DNA of 64,000 nucleotides from Callaeas wilsoni (taxonomy: Eukaryota > Chordata > Aves > Passeriformes > Callaeidae): NCBI GenBank assembly GCA_013398955.1, contig VWPU01006282.1:124001-188000 (forward strand). The letters are read 5' to 3'. Numbering within the stretch: the stretch's first letter is position 1; the number at the start of each line of letters is the position of its first letter. Of the stretch, positions 25,421-47,400 are shown piece by piece. Below the pieces are notes generated by a model. That model searched no databases. It was not told the origin of the DNA and saw nothing but the letters and a program-made list of their open reading frames with translations. The translations under genes were made by a program, and so were the position numbers.

Positions 25421-28400
25421 GCTGAGTTGCAGTGACGCATTTGTAAACATGTTTCTTATTCAAAAAGTCTGAAGCACATGCATATACTTCTCTCCATCCA
25501 CACAGCAGCTGTGTGGAATACAGCTGTGCTGGACAAGCAACATGAGATAACCTTGAGATACTACACAGAAAAATAGTGAGTTTTCATGTTTCACCAATAC
25601 AACACAGTGTCTAAGGGAAAACTACATCGTGACATATTGACAAAGACAATGGTCTTTAAAAGAAAAGCTTCACTTTTAACCTGTAGTGGGTTTTTCTTAA
25701 ACTGTGGATCTAACAAGAAACTACATACATAAATAATAGTAATTTACATTTCCTATTCATACATTTTATAGGATTCATATACTCATCTTTTTAAGAAGAT
25801 CCAGTGTCATGATCTAAGTCTGAACTGGTCATCTCCTTTTACTGGCTATTAATTGAGCATTCATAACTGCAATGAAAATCTCCACGCTTCAAAAGCTGAA
25901 GTTAAGAAAGTACATTTCCTTCCTCAGCCTTCAGTTTTGACAGCACGGTTAAGAACGTGATAACTATGAATTACCACCATCAATCCAGTTTTGTTTTTCA
26001 CATCATTCACAAGAACTCACAGTAAGATATTTCATCTCTCTGAGTCTACATGAAGTTTTTATAGAATAGCATGTTGAACAAGCCAATTCTTACTCTCTCA
26101 AAAAGCAATGCCAAGAGCCAGGAAAGAAAAGGCAAAACATGACAAAGAACTGCCAACACACTGAAAAACACAAATGAAAAGCACTGCAAAACTCTAGCAT
26201 CATTTCTGGTGATTGGATTCTAGAGCTGTCCATCACATGCTGACAGGACTTGGTCATGATCGGCCATACAAAAAAGAAACCACAAAAAAAGTTCAATGAC
26301 TGCGCAACCATTACCCACCCAGGGGATCAAAACTTTGGTTCTGCCCCCTTGTACAAATGCCACACAGAAGTAAACCTTCCACTTATTACTACAAATATTT
26401 TCTATTTTAAAAACTGCTTGACGTAAAGATCACCTGGCTAAATGACACAATAAAAATGCAGTAAACTTCATACATCATCAATGAATGGGACAATCACTAC
26501 AGTTCATATGGACCAAAGTAACCACGTGGAAGATCAACAACCATTAAATTCACCAGAAAATAGCAACTGTTTACCATTCTCTAGGGCATAAGTAAGTAGG
26601 AAAAAAAAAAATCAAGAATGTGGAAGTGGAAGAATAGTAAGCTGCTAAAGCAGGAAGGAGCCAGTTTTCTTAAGTTAGCACATCAGTTCTGCATGTGAAA
26701 AGGGACCATGCACATGAATGTCTGTACAGGGGAGAAAAATATCTGGTTCATTCAAGTTGGGAAATCAAAACATTTTATTTTTGGCACTGACAACAATCTC
26801 TGGATTTACATATTTTAAAACAGTAGATTATAAACATCTTTTTAATCTGTTCTGATGCAGAGAGTAAAAGGAAAAGATACTTGTATCTTTATAGCTGTGA
26901 AAGAGTAAGATCTTGGAATACTTCTGGAAGAACTGGTGCAAAGAAATTCACTGAACTTGTTCAGACTTTGCTGGAGAGGCCCAAGGCATTCATCTGCAGT
27001 TGAGCTTAGCCTCAAACAAGAGTGGAAACCTAAGGCACGTTCAAATTTTGGCAGCTCCTGAACAGTATTTGAAGACAGTATTCTGGAAAGCTCAGGTTTT
27101 TTAAATGGGATCCATTGAACTGTTTTGACAGACAGCAGTCAGCAGAAACTGAGAAAATTCTATTACAGCTAATGAACTTCACAGTACTTCTCTCACATCC
27201 GGATCTACGGGACGTACAGAAGAACACAGCTACATCTACACTACTAAACGCCCTGACTGCTTTTGAGCTTCCTTGACACTGACTGACACCATCCAAACCG
27301 CACAAAGCTCCCTCTCTTGCCATCAGCTGTGTTCAGTGAAGGTGGGTGAGGTACCAGTGGTGGACTGTGTTCAGTCTGGGGTCCACGTTCCAACTCCCCT
27401 TCTGATCCTGCTGCTCAGCACTAACAGATATAACCAAGGACGGAAGAGTGGCGGTGGTCTGGTAAAGGACACCATTCCTTGACTCTGCATGTTAGTGTAA
27501 CCCCTGCTTTTTGGTACAAACACGCTGAACATGTTCACACAGTTACAATCCCCTTGTGCTACAGCAGAGAGAAGAGAAAATGCCATAGTAAGTGTTTTAA
27601 ACTATTTTCATATGACTATTTTGCGTTTAGTTTTGTTGCTCCACTGAAAACAATTTGTAATCTTGCAAGACAGAGAGCACATGAGAAATTTCAGGTTAGC
27701 TCGGACAGAGCATTCATAGCTTGTGAGAGAAGCTAGTTCATTCAGAGAAAGTCTTGCTATGGGCCTCTCTCAGAGAGGACTGGTTTCCTTGCTCACGTAA
27801 ACATCTCTAGTATTTCAGCAACTTTTAATCTCAGAGAGCAGAGACAGTTCACAGTAAATGATGCGTAAGAGTACAACTGCAATCATTACCTGATTCAGCT
27901 GGTTGTACTGCTGGGTTTATTCTGAACCTTAAATATATGCTCTATTTTAGACTGTTTGAAGTATAACTCATCTGCTTGGAAACCCCCACTCAAACCTGCT
28001 CAAGCAGTATGCCACAAGAAGAATATTGCATCAGATCTGGTCTGACTGAAGGATAAATTCCAGAATTTATACCGAAGGAAGAGTACTGAACACAAAAAAG
28101 ACAGCTGCTTAAAAACCCTTTGTATCTGATCATCCAGGAAGGCAGAGTTGCCCATGACTTGAGCAAAAGCCAACGTGGCCCTCAGATGCCCAGGCCTCTC
28201 CATCATCTTCCCTTTTCTCCAATTTGTTCTTCTCACCACCAAGACGAAAAATCTTCTCCTTTCTCACTCCCATCCACCTCCTAAATAATCTATTTACTTT
28301 ATCATTCAAGCCTGAAAACATTTAATCTGAGTAGGAAACACCAAGATAAGGAGGATGCCCATTCAGAGAGACTAGACACCCTTAAATTCTTTCTTCTCCA

Positions 28401-28714
28401 TACATAAATACACACATACAGTTTCCTGTAGCAACTTGAATGTTCTTTAAAACACAGACCAAAAGGCCTGATAGAGCAATTTCTGGAACAACACAAGACA
28501 AGCACTTCCAGGGCTGAGCAAGTGCATAATTTTAACTGGAGTCTTCATAAAAAGCGTTATACATTCTAGAGAGAAAACAGTTGTTTTAAGGATTCTACAA
28601 AGTATACATAAGAAAGCTACAAAAGATTAGTGAACTAGGAAGATGTATTAAAATTTTCAAACTACATGTCCAAGTCTTGAGCTAATTTTCTTTTTAAGTC
28701 TGTAAGATGCAAAT

Positions 28715-29055
28715 TTGTATCATATCATAGCATGGTTTGGGTTGGAAGGTACCTGAATAACCATTTTGTCCCAACCCCCCTGCAATGGGCAGGGGCAACT
28801 TCCAGGTTGGTCCAAGTCACATCCAACCTGGCCTTAAAATGCTTCCATGGATGGGGCATCCAGAACTTCTCTGTGCAAACTGTCCCAAGTGCCTCACTAC
28901 CCTCAAGGTCAAGAATTTCTTGCTAGTATGCAATCCAACTCTAGCCTCTTTTGGCTTAAATCCATTACCACATGTCCTATCACTTCTTGCCCTTGCAAAA
29001 AGTTTCTACACATGCTCCTGTTACATATTGAAAGTCTGCTCTAAGATCTCTTCAA
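28715..29055 (-). mobile_element. CR1 LINE fragment, 5'-truncated
   Basis: Antisense CR1 landmarks appear on the plus strand: ATCATAGCATGGTTTGGGTT, CCAACCCCCCTGCAATGGGC, ATCCAACCTGGCC, GATGGGGCATCCAGAAC, and TCCTATCACTTCTTGCCCTT. The short ATCATA repeats at its left edge are the typical CR1 3' tail. Minus orientation, within intron 9. Confidence 0.9.
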
Positions 29056-29461
29056 AAGCTTAAAAATGAATATGCAAAAAGAAAAAAAAGATCAGGCATA
29101 GAAGAATTTTTTAAAAGTAAAAAATAAGGTGTTGAAAGTATGCAAAGCAGCAAAATGGCTAAGGATTGCAGCAACACTGCAAGTATAACTACAGGCTAAA
29201 CATGACTTAAAGAACAGAAACTTCAAATAACTTGATACTGAACCTAATCCAGTGAATGACACTCAATCACTTTATCAATGTGAGAAGGTATTTCATCAGT
29301 GTGAGAAAGTAAAGTGATTTTGCAATTTTCAGATTGCAGAGTATCAGTTATTCCTAAATTTATAAAGTTAGTTACAGTGGACTCGACACCAGCTCAACTC
29401 TTACTTCACACAACTGTAACGTATACGAGGGATTTGATTTTTTATGTATGCAGGAACTTAC

Positions 29462-29534
29462 CAAGTGGAAAGCCTTACTATCTGGTTTAACTTTATGTTT
29501 TTCCATATATTTGATAAGGCTGCAGTTGGTATAC
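29462..29534 (-). CDS. CDK8: CDK8 exon 9 (residues 287-311)
   Basis: This exon has 73 bases. The acceptor is ccttttctag|G and the donor is CAC TTG|GTAAGT, leaving phase 0. It encodes [19 protein letters not shown] then SKAFHL in the kinase C-lobe. It sits 1.0 kb after exon 8 and 4.8 kb before exon 10. The following intron carries two CR1 fragments. Confidence 0.96.
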
Positions 29535-30561
29535 CTAGAAAAGGAAACAGAAGTGGTATTTCTAATAAGCAAATCATTGATACTGCAAAGTTTTCTTAGT
29601 AGCCACAAAACTTAATAAGAACAGTTTAGTCTCCCTGCAAATCCAATAAGCAGGGAAAAACCACAAGTACCAACACTAGAGATTGCTTAAAAATCAGAAC
29701 TGCAGAAAGGCATGTTTCCCCTATATCCTTATAAAAGCATATCACACCCACACAAAAAGCACACTTTTAACCCACATGCAGACAGCAAACTATCAACTGG
29801 ATTTAAACTGCCTGTTAGCAATCTTACTACTATACTGTTTGATTCAGTATATTTCTCATGACAGTGAAGATAAATACTAAGCACATCTGAACGCTCTCAT
29901 GCAACCTAAAGGCTGCTACAAGAACATTCACGTATGTACTGTTTTTTTGAAGAGAAGCTCAGAAAAAAGGTTTCTAAATGGTTACAATAGCATGGCAGAT
30001 GCAAGAAATGTATGCAACTGTACAGCCTCAAATGCCTCAGCAAAGAAATCAGGCGACAGGGTGGCATTTTAAGTGCAGGTATTAACCTGTGGCAATGTGA
30101 CAGCAAAGCTGAAGGCTATTTTCTTCTTTAGTCTTTGTAAGCTACCCTAGACACCAAACCTGACAATTATACCCACTGTTTGCTGGAAAAGGTATAAGGT
30201 TACCAGACCCCTTTTATGCAGCTAGTACAGAAAATCACTGCCAGTACCACAGATTTGGGAACAGCTGTGCTTTGACACACTGTGCTTTGCAAACTTCAGA
30301 GCTGCGTGGGGTCCTACTGGCATCACCTGCTTCACACCTGCTACCTTACCCTTTACAGCCTCTCTGGCTGCTCTTCTGATCCACACCACCTCAACAGGCC
30401 AAGCTCACCACTATGAAACAACTTTATTTTTCATTTTTCACAATCTAAGTCATAACAAATTCATAGTCCTTGTTTGGCATCTACATAGAAAACAACTTGA
30501 ACGGCAAGAAATGTAGTGTAGGAAAGAGATATAAAATTAAGCAAGCTCAGCTCAGACTTAC
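29535..30561 (-). other. CDK8 intron 8
   Basis: 1.03 kb, GT-AG. I see nothing notable in it. Confidence 0.9.
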
Positions 30562-30631
30562 GTGTTTCTCCGGAAATCTTTCATTAAGGTTGAATGTTCT
30601 GGCATCTTTTTTATGTCTTCCCAATCTTTAT
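30562..30631 (-). CDS. CDK8: CDK8 exon 8 (residues 264-286)
   Basis: This exon has 70 bases. The acceptor is gctttgcag|AT and the donor is AAC AC|GTAAGT; the split codon is Thr287. It encodes DKDWEDIKKMPEHSTLMKD then FRRN, part of the C-lobe CDK insert region. KMPEHSTLMKDF matches CDK8; CDK19 differs at this stretch (EYPTLQKDF). It was found from the minus strand reading since it has no long open frame around it. Confidence 0.96.
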
Positions 30632-37544
<6,913 letters not shown>

Positions 37545-37602
37545 CAATTTTTACTCTTCCTCGCTCAGGACCTTCACCCATAACTAAAATATTAGCAGGT
37601 TT
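37545..37602 (-). CDS. CDK8: CDK8 exon 5 (residues 153-171)
   Basis: This short exon has 58 bases: 19 codons plus the first base of Ala172. It begins after ctgtttccacag-like sequence (tccacag|AAA) and ends ATT G|GTATGT. It encodes KPANILVMGEGPERGRVKI, completing the catalytic loop with Lys153 and the Mg-binding Asn156. It has no ATG-initiated open frame of useful length, so it was found by reading the minus strand between exons 4 and 6. It follows the largest complete intron, 16.9 kb. Confidence 0.97.
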
Positions 37603-40600
37603 CTGTGGAAAAAAAAATAAATATACAATACATATACCACGATAAACCTAAACATTAGTCTCTGAAAAGTTAATTAAGCTTTGTTTTGCCAGTTTTAAAC
37701 CAATTTTATTTTGATAAAAATGACAAGTTTCTCTGCCACAGTAACGCTGTGCAAGGACCCAGACACAGGCTCTCCCTGACTGCATCTTCCTCACGTTTCT
37801 TCTTGGTGTTGCTGTGCTCCAGCACCACATTCCCTACTGACACCCTGGTGTCTGTCCTCAATGAGCTGGCAGCCACCAAGCCACTGGGATTTCTACCCAA
37901 ATTGCCCTAGATCCTTTGAGTGGGAGGCAGTCCCACTGCTGCCCACCACCCCAACCACAGGGATGAGAAGCCAGCTCTACAGCAAATTTTGCCCAGGGTC
38001 ATTAAGCACATTTGCAGAAACATTGTACATAAAAAATACACAAGTGAGATACAGATGAAACATTACCATATCACTTGATATTGGAGAGAACACTCATCTA
38101 ACTTCTTCCTATTTACAAGTGTTTACCAATTCACACAGCTGCAAAACTGGAAAGCTTTGTTATTTTTCTGTCTTCCCTTTGTTTGTTTTACTACAGAGGC
38201 AAGGTAAAGAACTGAGCTAGAGTTCGGCTGGTTAGAAACGTGACAACTCACTTCATCATCCTCTATTTTCTGCTGTCCTGTTTCTCATAATCCATTCTCA
38301 GCATCTGTAGTCAGAGGATTCCCCAATTCCTAACACAGTTTATATAATGAAACCTGCAGTGCTTATTTGGAGGGAAAAAAAGTAAAGAAACTCACAACTA
38401 AAGCTGATAATGTATGCCAGATTTGTTCTCAAATGGAGTTACTTAGATACTCATTCAGTCTGTAAATCCTGGACAAAATAGGGACTCCTATTCAGTTGTG
38501 ACCTGTAAGATTATAATAAGGCTGAGTTACAGCTCTTGCTTTGCTTTTCCAGTTTAAATTGATCTGAAGATAAGAGTACCCGCGCAAAACAGTTTAGACT
38601 ACCTAAAAGTTAATGTAATAAATCCTAGTATCTTAGTGCTATTTCCTAAACACATTCTAGGATATTCTCAAGCCTTCCTGAATCTATCAGCCTCTAATGT
38701 AACACATGAAAAGAGGCAGAAGACCACAATCTAGAATTCCTATTGTGTAAAAACAAGGTACAAAAAATTAGTAATCCAGTAAAAAAATTTCCTTGAGAAA
38801 TTAAACTACTGTTGTTTATGAAAGGCTCCAAAACGGATTTCTGAAACTCTACAATCCATAGACAAAATATGTAAAAAGAATCTGAGGTGTTGCATTTCTG
38901 AGAACAGGTTAAGGATGAAAGATGCTACCAAAAATGCCATCAAAAAAGGGAAGATATATTCCATTGTCTTTCCAACAGCAATAACAACAGATCCAACTTG
39001 TGCTGTATTATTAGCTCTGTAATTTCCAGAAGAAATTGTCCCCCACACCACCACCACCCCTTTTTGTTTTGTTTTTTTAAATAAAGGCATACACTCAACA
39101 TTAAAAAATGCACTATGTGGTCACACAGCTCTCAAAGCATTCCATTTAGATTGCTTCTACAAAAGTCCTAGAAATAAACAAGCAGCATACATCTTTAAAT
39201 TCAGAGTTAGTGCTGAACTTTATGGCAATTCAATCTGCTAGGTATGAAAACACATCATTTCACCACAGAAATCTCTATTGCTACACTGTGACTCAAAGAA
39301 CAAATCCACATCTTTTACAAAACCTGCTTCAATATATATGGGGTGTTAAGCTACATGTCTAATTATTATGCTTTCAGTAGAGTCAACAATACATTACACA
39401 GGCACTAAAATTTTTCAGATATCTAGTACATGGACATAACACAAAAAGTACCATTCTCTCCCCTGCAAATTCACAGGTTGATAATACTCTACAAAAATGC
39501 TTTTAACATCCTCATGATATTTTCACCTTAAAATATTTTACTGTTTGGATTTTGGTAAGGACAAGAAGCCTTATTCACACGAAGACTGCATTATACCAGA
39601 TGACTAATCAGCACAGCACTGGGTAACAACTCCTGCACCAAAGATCTTCTACCCTAAGCTCAAGGCAGGTAGAGATGAGATGAGAAAGCACAGTAAGACA
39701 GTACTAGTTAGCAAAATAAGTATCAACAGCTTGATTCACACTCAAATTTCAGAAGTCATAGAACACATTTAACAATAGAGACATTTAGAAATCTGTGTAG
39801 GAGTATTCTAAAGCTGCAAAATAAAAAAACTCCTCAATTGGTCCAGAATACTCAGTTCACCTTTTTCTACAGTCACTGAAACAGCTCTGTCTGGAACAGA
39901 AGATTCTTTCTACAGACAAAAATATTTATACAGACACATCACTGTAAAAATACATCGCAGTTAAAAAAAAAAAAATTAATCATCTGTCTTATTCTGGAGG
40001 CTTCCATTTCTAAAATCACTGTATGCACAGACTGGAACAATATTTTTAGTTCAAAGAATTTTCCAAACAAGATCATTCAACTTAAATTCAATAGGGGGAT
40101 ATCTACCAGAAATCAGTATAGGGATAGTGTTGGCATACCTAAATAATATGTATTTTGAAAAATCCCTGAAAAACACTGAAGTCCACTAACAAAAGTCAAT
40201 ACATGGGTCAGGAATTATTGTTAGGTATCTTTTAATCAAGTCCACTATCTGGAAGAAAAAAAAACCTGAACAACTCCTCAGATTTGTCTCTTTGGGCAAC
40301 TCATTATACATTAGAAATTTATTTGCAAAGAAAAATAAGCAGTCATTAGAAACAGAAGGGAGAAATTTGGATAAGCACTAGTTTAATTTGTTAATTTTCA
40401 GTTTAATTATCCAGAGAAAACTGAAGTTGAAACTGCTTATTCTAATCACTTGGGCTGAGCAAGTGAAGCAAAATCTTTTAGCAATTCTTATACTGTGTTC
40501 TGAAAACACTCTACTGTAAGGCAGCTACTTTTTTTTTATAATTACAAATTATCAACTTAAAGTCCCTAATTTCTGTACTAATAAAGGCATAATTACTTTT

Positions 40601-41453
40601 GCCATTCAGTAAAATAATTTGCACATGCCAGACAAATGCAAATGAGAAACCTGTTATGATCCTACACCAAATGTGAAGAGCCATGCAGTCAGTGATGTAC
40701 AGCTGAGTATTTCAGAGACCAACAAAAGTGTCTGGCAATCCCATAGAATTAAATTCAAGGGAAATCACCCTTCTCCTCCCAAACCCACCTCAGCAGCAGG
40801 GAGAGAATTCATTCTCATGAAAGAATGACCATGGAACAGCACTAAATCTTATCTTGTCCTATACTTGGCTTTGTAGGGCTCCTTCTTACGATTCCTGGAC
40901 AAATCCCAATTTTGTGCATTTAATCACTATTACTGTTGAAAAGAGAATAAAGATCCTCACTGATACATTTTTAGGTACTTCTAATTTAACAATTATTTGC
41001 AAAGTGCAAAAAGAAATCCTAAAAAGCAGGCTAATTTCAACCAAGGGAGGTAAAAATCCAGAGAGGTTCATAGATCTGTGAAGAACTTGAGACAGTGACC
41101 TTCACCCATCTGCCTGATCTCACACAATACTGCTCATGTTCACTCTTGATCCAGAAGTCTCGGGTGATCAAGGCTGCACAATTCCCATGCAATCTTCTCT
41201 CTTTCACTCTTCTCCATTGCAGTGTTTTTCCTTTCCTTCCAACACAACAGACAAGGTCAGCCCCCTCGCCTCTTCTTCATCAGCAGAAGGCACAGACAAC
41301 CACTCCTTCACTACAGGAACTTCTTACACTTCCTGGGACAAACATCTCTCTTCAGTCCTATCACCTAGATAAGAAAAAACCCCAAAAACTCTCTCCTGCT
41401 CTGTGTCCTAGTAGGCTATTTTTTTTCTGGATCTATGACCATTCTTGCTGATT

Positions 41454-41487
41454 CCCTCTAGCTGTTCTGCCCCTCTAGCTGTTCTGC
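41454..41487. repeat. 17-bp tandem pair
   Basis: CCCTCTAGCTGTTCTGC is present twice head to tail without mismatch, in intron 4. Confidence 0.93.
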
Positions 41488-44400
41488 CTTGGGCCACTCA
41501 TTTCTTTGAACTGAAGTGTTCCAAATTACACACTGCTCCTGCTGAGGCTTCACTAATGCTAAATGCAGTGGAGGGATTGTTTTACATGCCTTGCACAGCA
41601 TCTTCACTTTGTATGATCCCAGTATGGTATCCTGCCTCACTGTGTAAGGCTATTGATTCACATTAAGGTTCCCAGCTACCCATCTCCTTCACATCTTTTC
41701 AGCAGGTCGACTACTTTGAACAAACATTGCAGTCACATACTGCTTCTTAACATACACTGAAAATGTTTGTGTTCTTTCACAGAGGGGAAACTAGACTTCA
41801 GAACTTATCTGAATTGCTGTTTTGAAAGCAAAAATGCAAACAAAATGAAAATTATACCAGACTGTGTCGTAATGAGATGTGACAGGAAAGAAAAAAACGT
41901 CATTTCTGCTGCTCAAAGGAAGTTACTGACAGGAGCAGGAGATGACTATTCCATGTTTGTATACTAGACGTCTGGAAATCATAGGACATTGTCTCATGCT
42001 CCTGGAAAAGTATTTTGGTGTTAGGTCCTCCTTTCACTAAGCTTTACTCACCAAAGCAGTGAGGAAAGAACTGGCCACTTTTAGACAGCTTAGCCATTGC
42101 AATTTTTGATACTTAGTACTTTTAGCATCAAACCAGGTCTGCAGGAACTATTATTCCACATACGTTTTGCTACTAGTCTGTTTCTGAAACTACCAGTTTT
42201 CAAAGACTGATTTTAAACATAGATACCAGTGAGTAATCTAAACTCCTTTTAATTCCCTATTACGGTATTATAGTGTGGATGCTACCTCCTCCCCTCCAAG
42301 TTATTAACTTTTTGCAACATCTCTGTCTATACTAATGAACAGACTCATACTCTTTACACCTCCTTATTAATGCACCTTCTAATAAGGTTTTAGTATAATC
42401 CTAACCAATTTTCATTTGGATAATCCAATACTGAAGAGTTTGGCTCCTAAAACATTACTCGGTAGAGGATTCACAGAGATGGGGTGAGTCACACCAGTGA
42501 TACTTGTTAACTGCTGGTATTTGTGCATCACTAATGGCTGTGCCACTAATTTACAGAACTGGCCATGCCATCCATTTCTACCTGTGATGAGCCATGATAA
42601 TTTATAAGAATATGATACTGGTTTTCAATTTTTAAAAAAAGAGCAGTTTAACTTTAAAACACAATACTAGTCAAAGGGCTTTTATCCTTAAATTATTTTG
42701 CTTTTGCAACTATGACCTCAACAATGATTCTATTATGATTTATAGTGAACAACTTCTTTATATTTTAGACTTCAAAGTATCATATTTATCAACATACAAA
42801 CAGATTTAAAAACACAACCCCACAATCATACAAAGCCATAACTGAACTTCAACAGTATGTGAGCAAATGCCTGTGAAGCATGCAACACAAGTTAGAAATT
42901 ACTTGCTCTGAAGAAAAAAAACAAACAAAAAGGTTTTGCAAGACAACTGCAAGGGCTTAGCAAGTTGCAGCCCTGCTCGAAGAGCACTTTTGGGGCACAG
43001 AGGCAGAAATTGCAATACACTGATGTGGTTCATCACTTCCCAGTCAGGTCCTCTGACAAGAAAAGCTGCACAGCAAAACTTACTAGCCTTCAGTTTGGCT
43101 TGCACAATTCACACCCCATCTCAAGGTCTATGACTACCAGAAGATTCAATATTTATGCTTCTTCCAGCACATCTCTAACAACCTTGTTGATCCTCAAGCA
43201 GTCATAACCTACACCAAAACATTTCCTTATTATCAAGGTGGTATGCTCCCTTATTGCATTCTTAGGGACTGGACCTATCTTTTTGGAACATTTTATGGCT
43301 CATATTCATTCAAAAATAATTCCATTTTCTTTCCACTTTGAACAAAACTTACTACTTCAATGCCAAACAGCACTCTAGCACAATAGCAGTGTCAACACAA
43401 CCTTATCCAAATGATAGTATCAGCACTTTTCTGAAGTTAATTTCTTTCCTTGAATTCAAAGATGTGCATTCTCAATCAAGACAATTTCTGTTGCATCTAT
43501 TCACTGATTGGAGCTTTAAAATATATTATAATCAAAAGACCACCACAAACACTGGTGAAAACAATGGCTCCACAACATGTATTAAATCTAAACATTAAAA
43601 TATTCTTCTTGATTACAGAACACATGAATTGTAAAAAAGCACTGGAAAATTAAGAAAACCTATTTTAATGTAATACTTCCTGTTAAATATCTTCTTATAA
43701 AGAACATCCCAGAGCTCTTTAAAATAAATAAATTGAGCATCTAAATAAAATTCTCATTAAAACTAGGAGCCATTAAAATTACCAGTAACAGCCAAACAAA
43801 AACAAACCCCTAAATTACGAAAGCACACATGTCCAAAAACTTTAAAAGTACAGGAAGTATCTGGATAGGATAGAAAAGAGAGGGATGCTGTATCTATGCC
43901 AAGGGGCCTTCTGCTAGTTACCATTAACCATATTTTATCTCTGTTTCAGCGTGATGAAAGCTGTTGGTCTCACTATTATGTTTTTATGCTCTGAACACTC
44001 TCCAAAAATTTCCTTTCACTGCTGTCACTCAATTATTGCCAACTTGTGACAATTAACTTCTTAAAGGCTTGCACACTGCCTCGTACACAGACTTTTCTCA
44101 CTTTCACGGGAACTGAATTCAAGCTGAATAAAAAAAATTAAATACTCTTTTCCGGCCAGCTCTTTCACTCCCTAGAAATGTACATCAGGACAAACTGCAG
44201 GGCATGACTTGCTCTACCAAGCCTCCAAGCAAGGAAAGGTAGATATCACAGGCAAAATATTATTATAGCAGGAAAACCTACCATGTCAAATATCATTAAC
44301 ACATCATTCAAAAGTGTAGTAACAAATCTAATACATTAAAACAAACAGTCTTGAAGAAATATATTTCCTGTGAGTTTTGCTACAGCAGCGACTACCCTGT

Positions 44401-47400
44401 CCACAGGTTAGGATGACTCTGGATGCTGTGGACACATCAGAGCAGGATCAAATGCAAGAGGAGAACATGCTCTGAAACAGGTTTTTAGGTACTATGTTAT
44501 TCCTTATATAATTCCATCTCTCTTTTAAATTCAAAGTTCTGCCTCACAAGTAAGGACTTTGAATGTGTAATAAAAACACTTGGTACCATTTTTGCTCAGT
44601 AATTTTGTTGGAGCAGTTTCTGCAGGGTTACAGGCATTCAGTAGTACTGTAATCTTGTACATCCCAAAACTTTCACAGAAAGGCAGAAAATTGCCTTATT
44701 TACTCTTTCGTTTGCATGCAGTTGTATTAACCCTTGCCATTTTCTTTAAAAGCCTTATTTCGTTGTTGTTTTTAATTTAAATAATATTTTCATTACTCCC
44801 ATATCACCCTACTTGTATGGGCTAATAAACAACTCCTCCCTGTTCTGGATTAAGAAAAAATACCAAAGGTGAAAAGCCTATGTAATTTACTACTATGCAC
44901 TTTCCAGTGGTTGCATGGGCTTTGCTTGTGTTTACCTGTTAGAGCACTTTTGTGCACAGAACAAATACAGTATTTCAAACTAAATCCCAAGTATCTCCTT
45001 TCGTGTCACTCATATTCACAGTAAGACAGATGAAGTTGGGAGTTCATAAAGAACAAGATTTTACATGGGATAAGTGTGTCCTATTCGTAAGGACTCCTCA
45101 GATTAGAGTTACTAAAAAGACTGTTTTCTCATCATCTTTTCCTCTGTATCACGAATATAGATCCTTCATACAGAACATACAAGCATTTTCTTTGTACAGC
45201 AGACTGCAGTGAAAACACTTATTATGGCTACTTCCTATATTTTGAACAATCCATATTCCTACCTTTCACAACATTTTATGGCGTGATAACTTTTCCACAA
45301 CCCTAACGAGGTATTTAGCAGTAAAAAAATCCGACAAAACTAAAATGCAAACTGCATTTAGGTGTTTCTAAAATCACACCCTAGGGTTTTTACTAAATCC
45401 TACTGAAGAGTTTTTACTGACTAAACTTACTTTAAAGGTACATTTGCGATCAAAGAGCTTCTGGTCCTCCATACTTCTCCCAGGTCAGAACCACAAATTA
45501 TGCTGGTATTTTTTCCATCTGGCTAGCACAGCTTATCACCTTTATGGCAGGAATTAGATCTGAAGTTTCTAGCATGCCTTTCCTCTGTAGAACTCTTACC
45601 TCTATTTGTATTTATATATATGGATATGAGAGCTCCTGCAGCCAGTTTAGTGGAACTACTGAGATGACTGAGTTTGCCTCCAAACAGTGAAGAATTACTT
45701 ACATTACTCTTTCCAGCACCAGAATCAGGTATTTGGCCATCTTGGAAAGCCAGCACATGAAAAAACAGGCTACTAACGAGAGAACAAATTTATAGCTACA
45801 GAAAAGAAAGAAATCTAATATAGTCTGCCCAGCAGCTGATGTATTTTCACCCTCCAATGTATAGCATATATGGAGATAGATATAAGTAATAATCTACAAA
45901 TTATATTCCTCAATATATTATTTAGATTACACCATTCTACTTCAGTTATCGATTTACTTAAATGACCTGGAATTTTAAAAAGTCAAAATATTTTTAAGCT
46001 TGAAAAAAGCAACAGAAGTATTTCAGCATTTGTCCCTGGTTCAACTATCAATACGTTTCTCCCAGAACATGTCCTGCTCTGACATCTGCTTTTCATGACA
46101 TTTGAAAGAAATGGTCTGTTTTGATACCTTTTACCTATCTTTTTACCACATGTACCTGAAATTTTCTAACAGATACAAAGGTCACTTAAGGAAACTAGCA
46201 ACGAACCAGCACACCCAAGTAAGCTTTGTCTCCTTAAGTAACCACACAGTATCAACAGACCAACATAATTTTCTTTTCATTGTAAAACATGCTACACAAC
46301 TTGCATTTTCTAAACCATTTTTCCCTTGAGACAGTGGAAGCCATGCTATCATTTTGCGTATCTACAACTCTAAAGCACCACTTTGTTTCCAGTTTAGAAG
46401 TCAATATGCAATATGAAGACACATGTATTTCTGGTGCTGTAATTAGAAGTATATTCCACCAGACAAGGACAAACTTCCCAAAGGCACAGAAAAGGCCTGA
46501 ATTGATTTCATATCCTGTAAGGTGAAGATGCAAATGGTTGTTAAGATCAGTTCTGAAACATTCAATTTAGTCCTGAAGGGCTCCAGGGGAATGGGGAAAA
46601 ATAAAAGAAAAGCAGTACTTTTCACGTTTGTAGCCATACAAGAAAAACTACAAGTTACTTTTGGATTCAAATTTGGAGTTTCCCTTTTGAAACAGTTTTC
46701 ACTGCCCAAGATTGCTGGCTAAAATTATTCCATGTACAATGATGCAGAAACGTCAGGAAAAAAAATAGTCTGCTTCCACTGCTTCTTGTGTCTGACAGTT
46801 CTGCAGCAGATAAGGCAAAAATATCTCACTAAAACATCAATAATCACGTAATGCAATTTCATGCCTACAAATCCTCATCTGTGTTGCACTTGTCTGTCCC
46901 TAGCATATCTGGTGGCAGTTCAATAAGCAGTCTTTTTCCATTTATTTTCTGTACCTCATACTTCTTTTGTGTGGAAGTCTACAATGATTTCAGAATGCCA
47001 AATTCAGAAACTTTACCTGCACTTCCTCTAGGCAATAACAGTGTCCAAATACTTGTACCTAAGTTTGGTCATATTATTGGCTTGGTAAGTTAGCAAAGCT
47101 ACTCTTATAATACATATATTGTTCCACCTTGACCTTCCCTTTAAAGTTTGGACAACGATTGTATTTACTCTAGTTTCAAAACAAGATATATTCACTAATA
47201 GAGAAAAAAATTTGTTGTCAGTATTACTGCCAGTTTTAAACATAAAGGTGGTGAGACTTGGGTTTTATCACCATGCAGGATTAATTATTTTGAGAACTGT
47301 TTATGGAAAAGAAATACTGAGCTAAAAAAGAAGAAAAACTAAAGTTAGGTTCCACCAGACAAAACGTAAGTCAGTACCCCAGACACACTGATATAGTCAG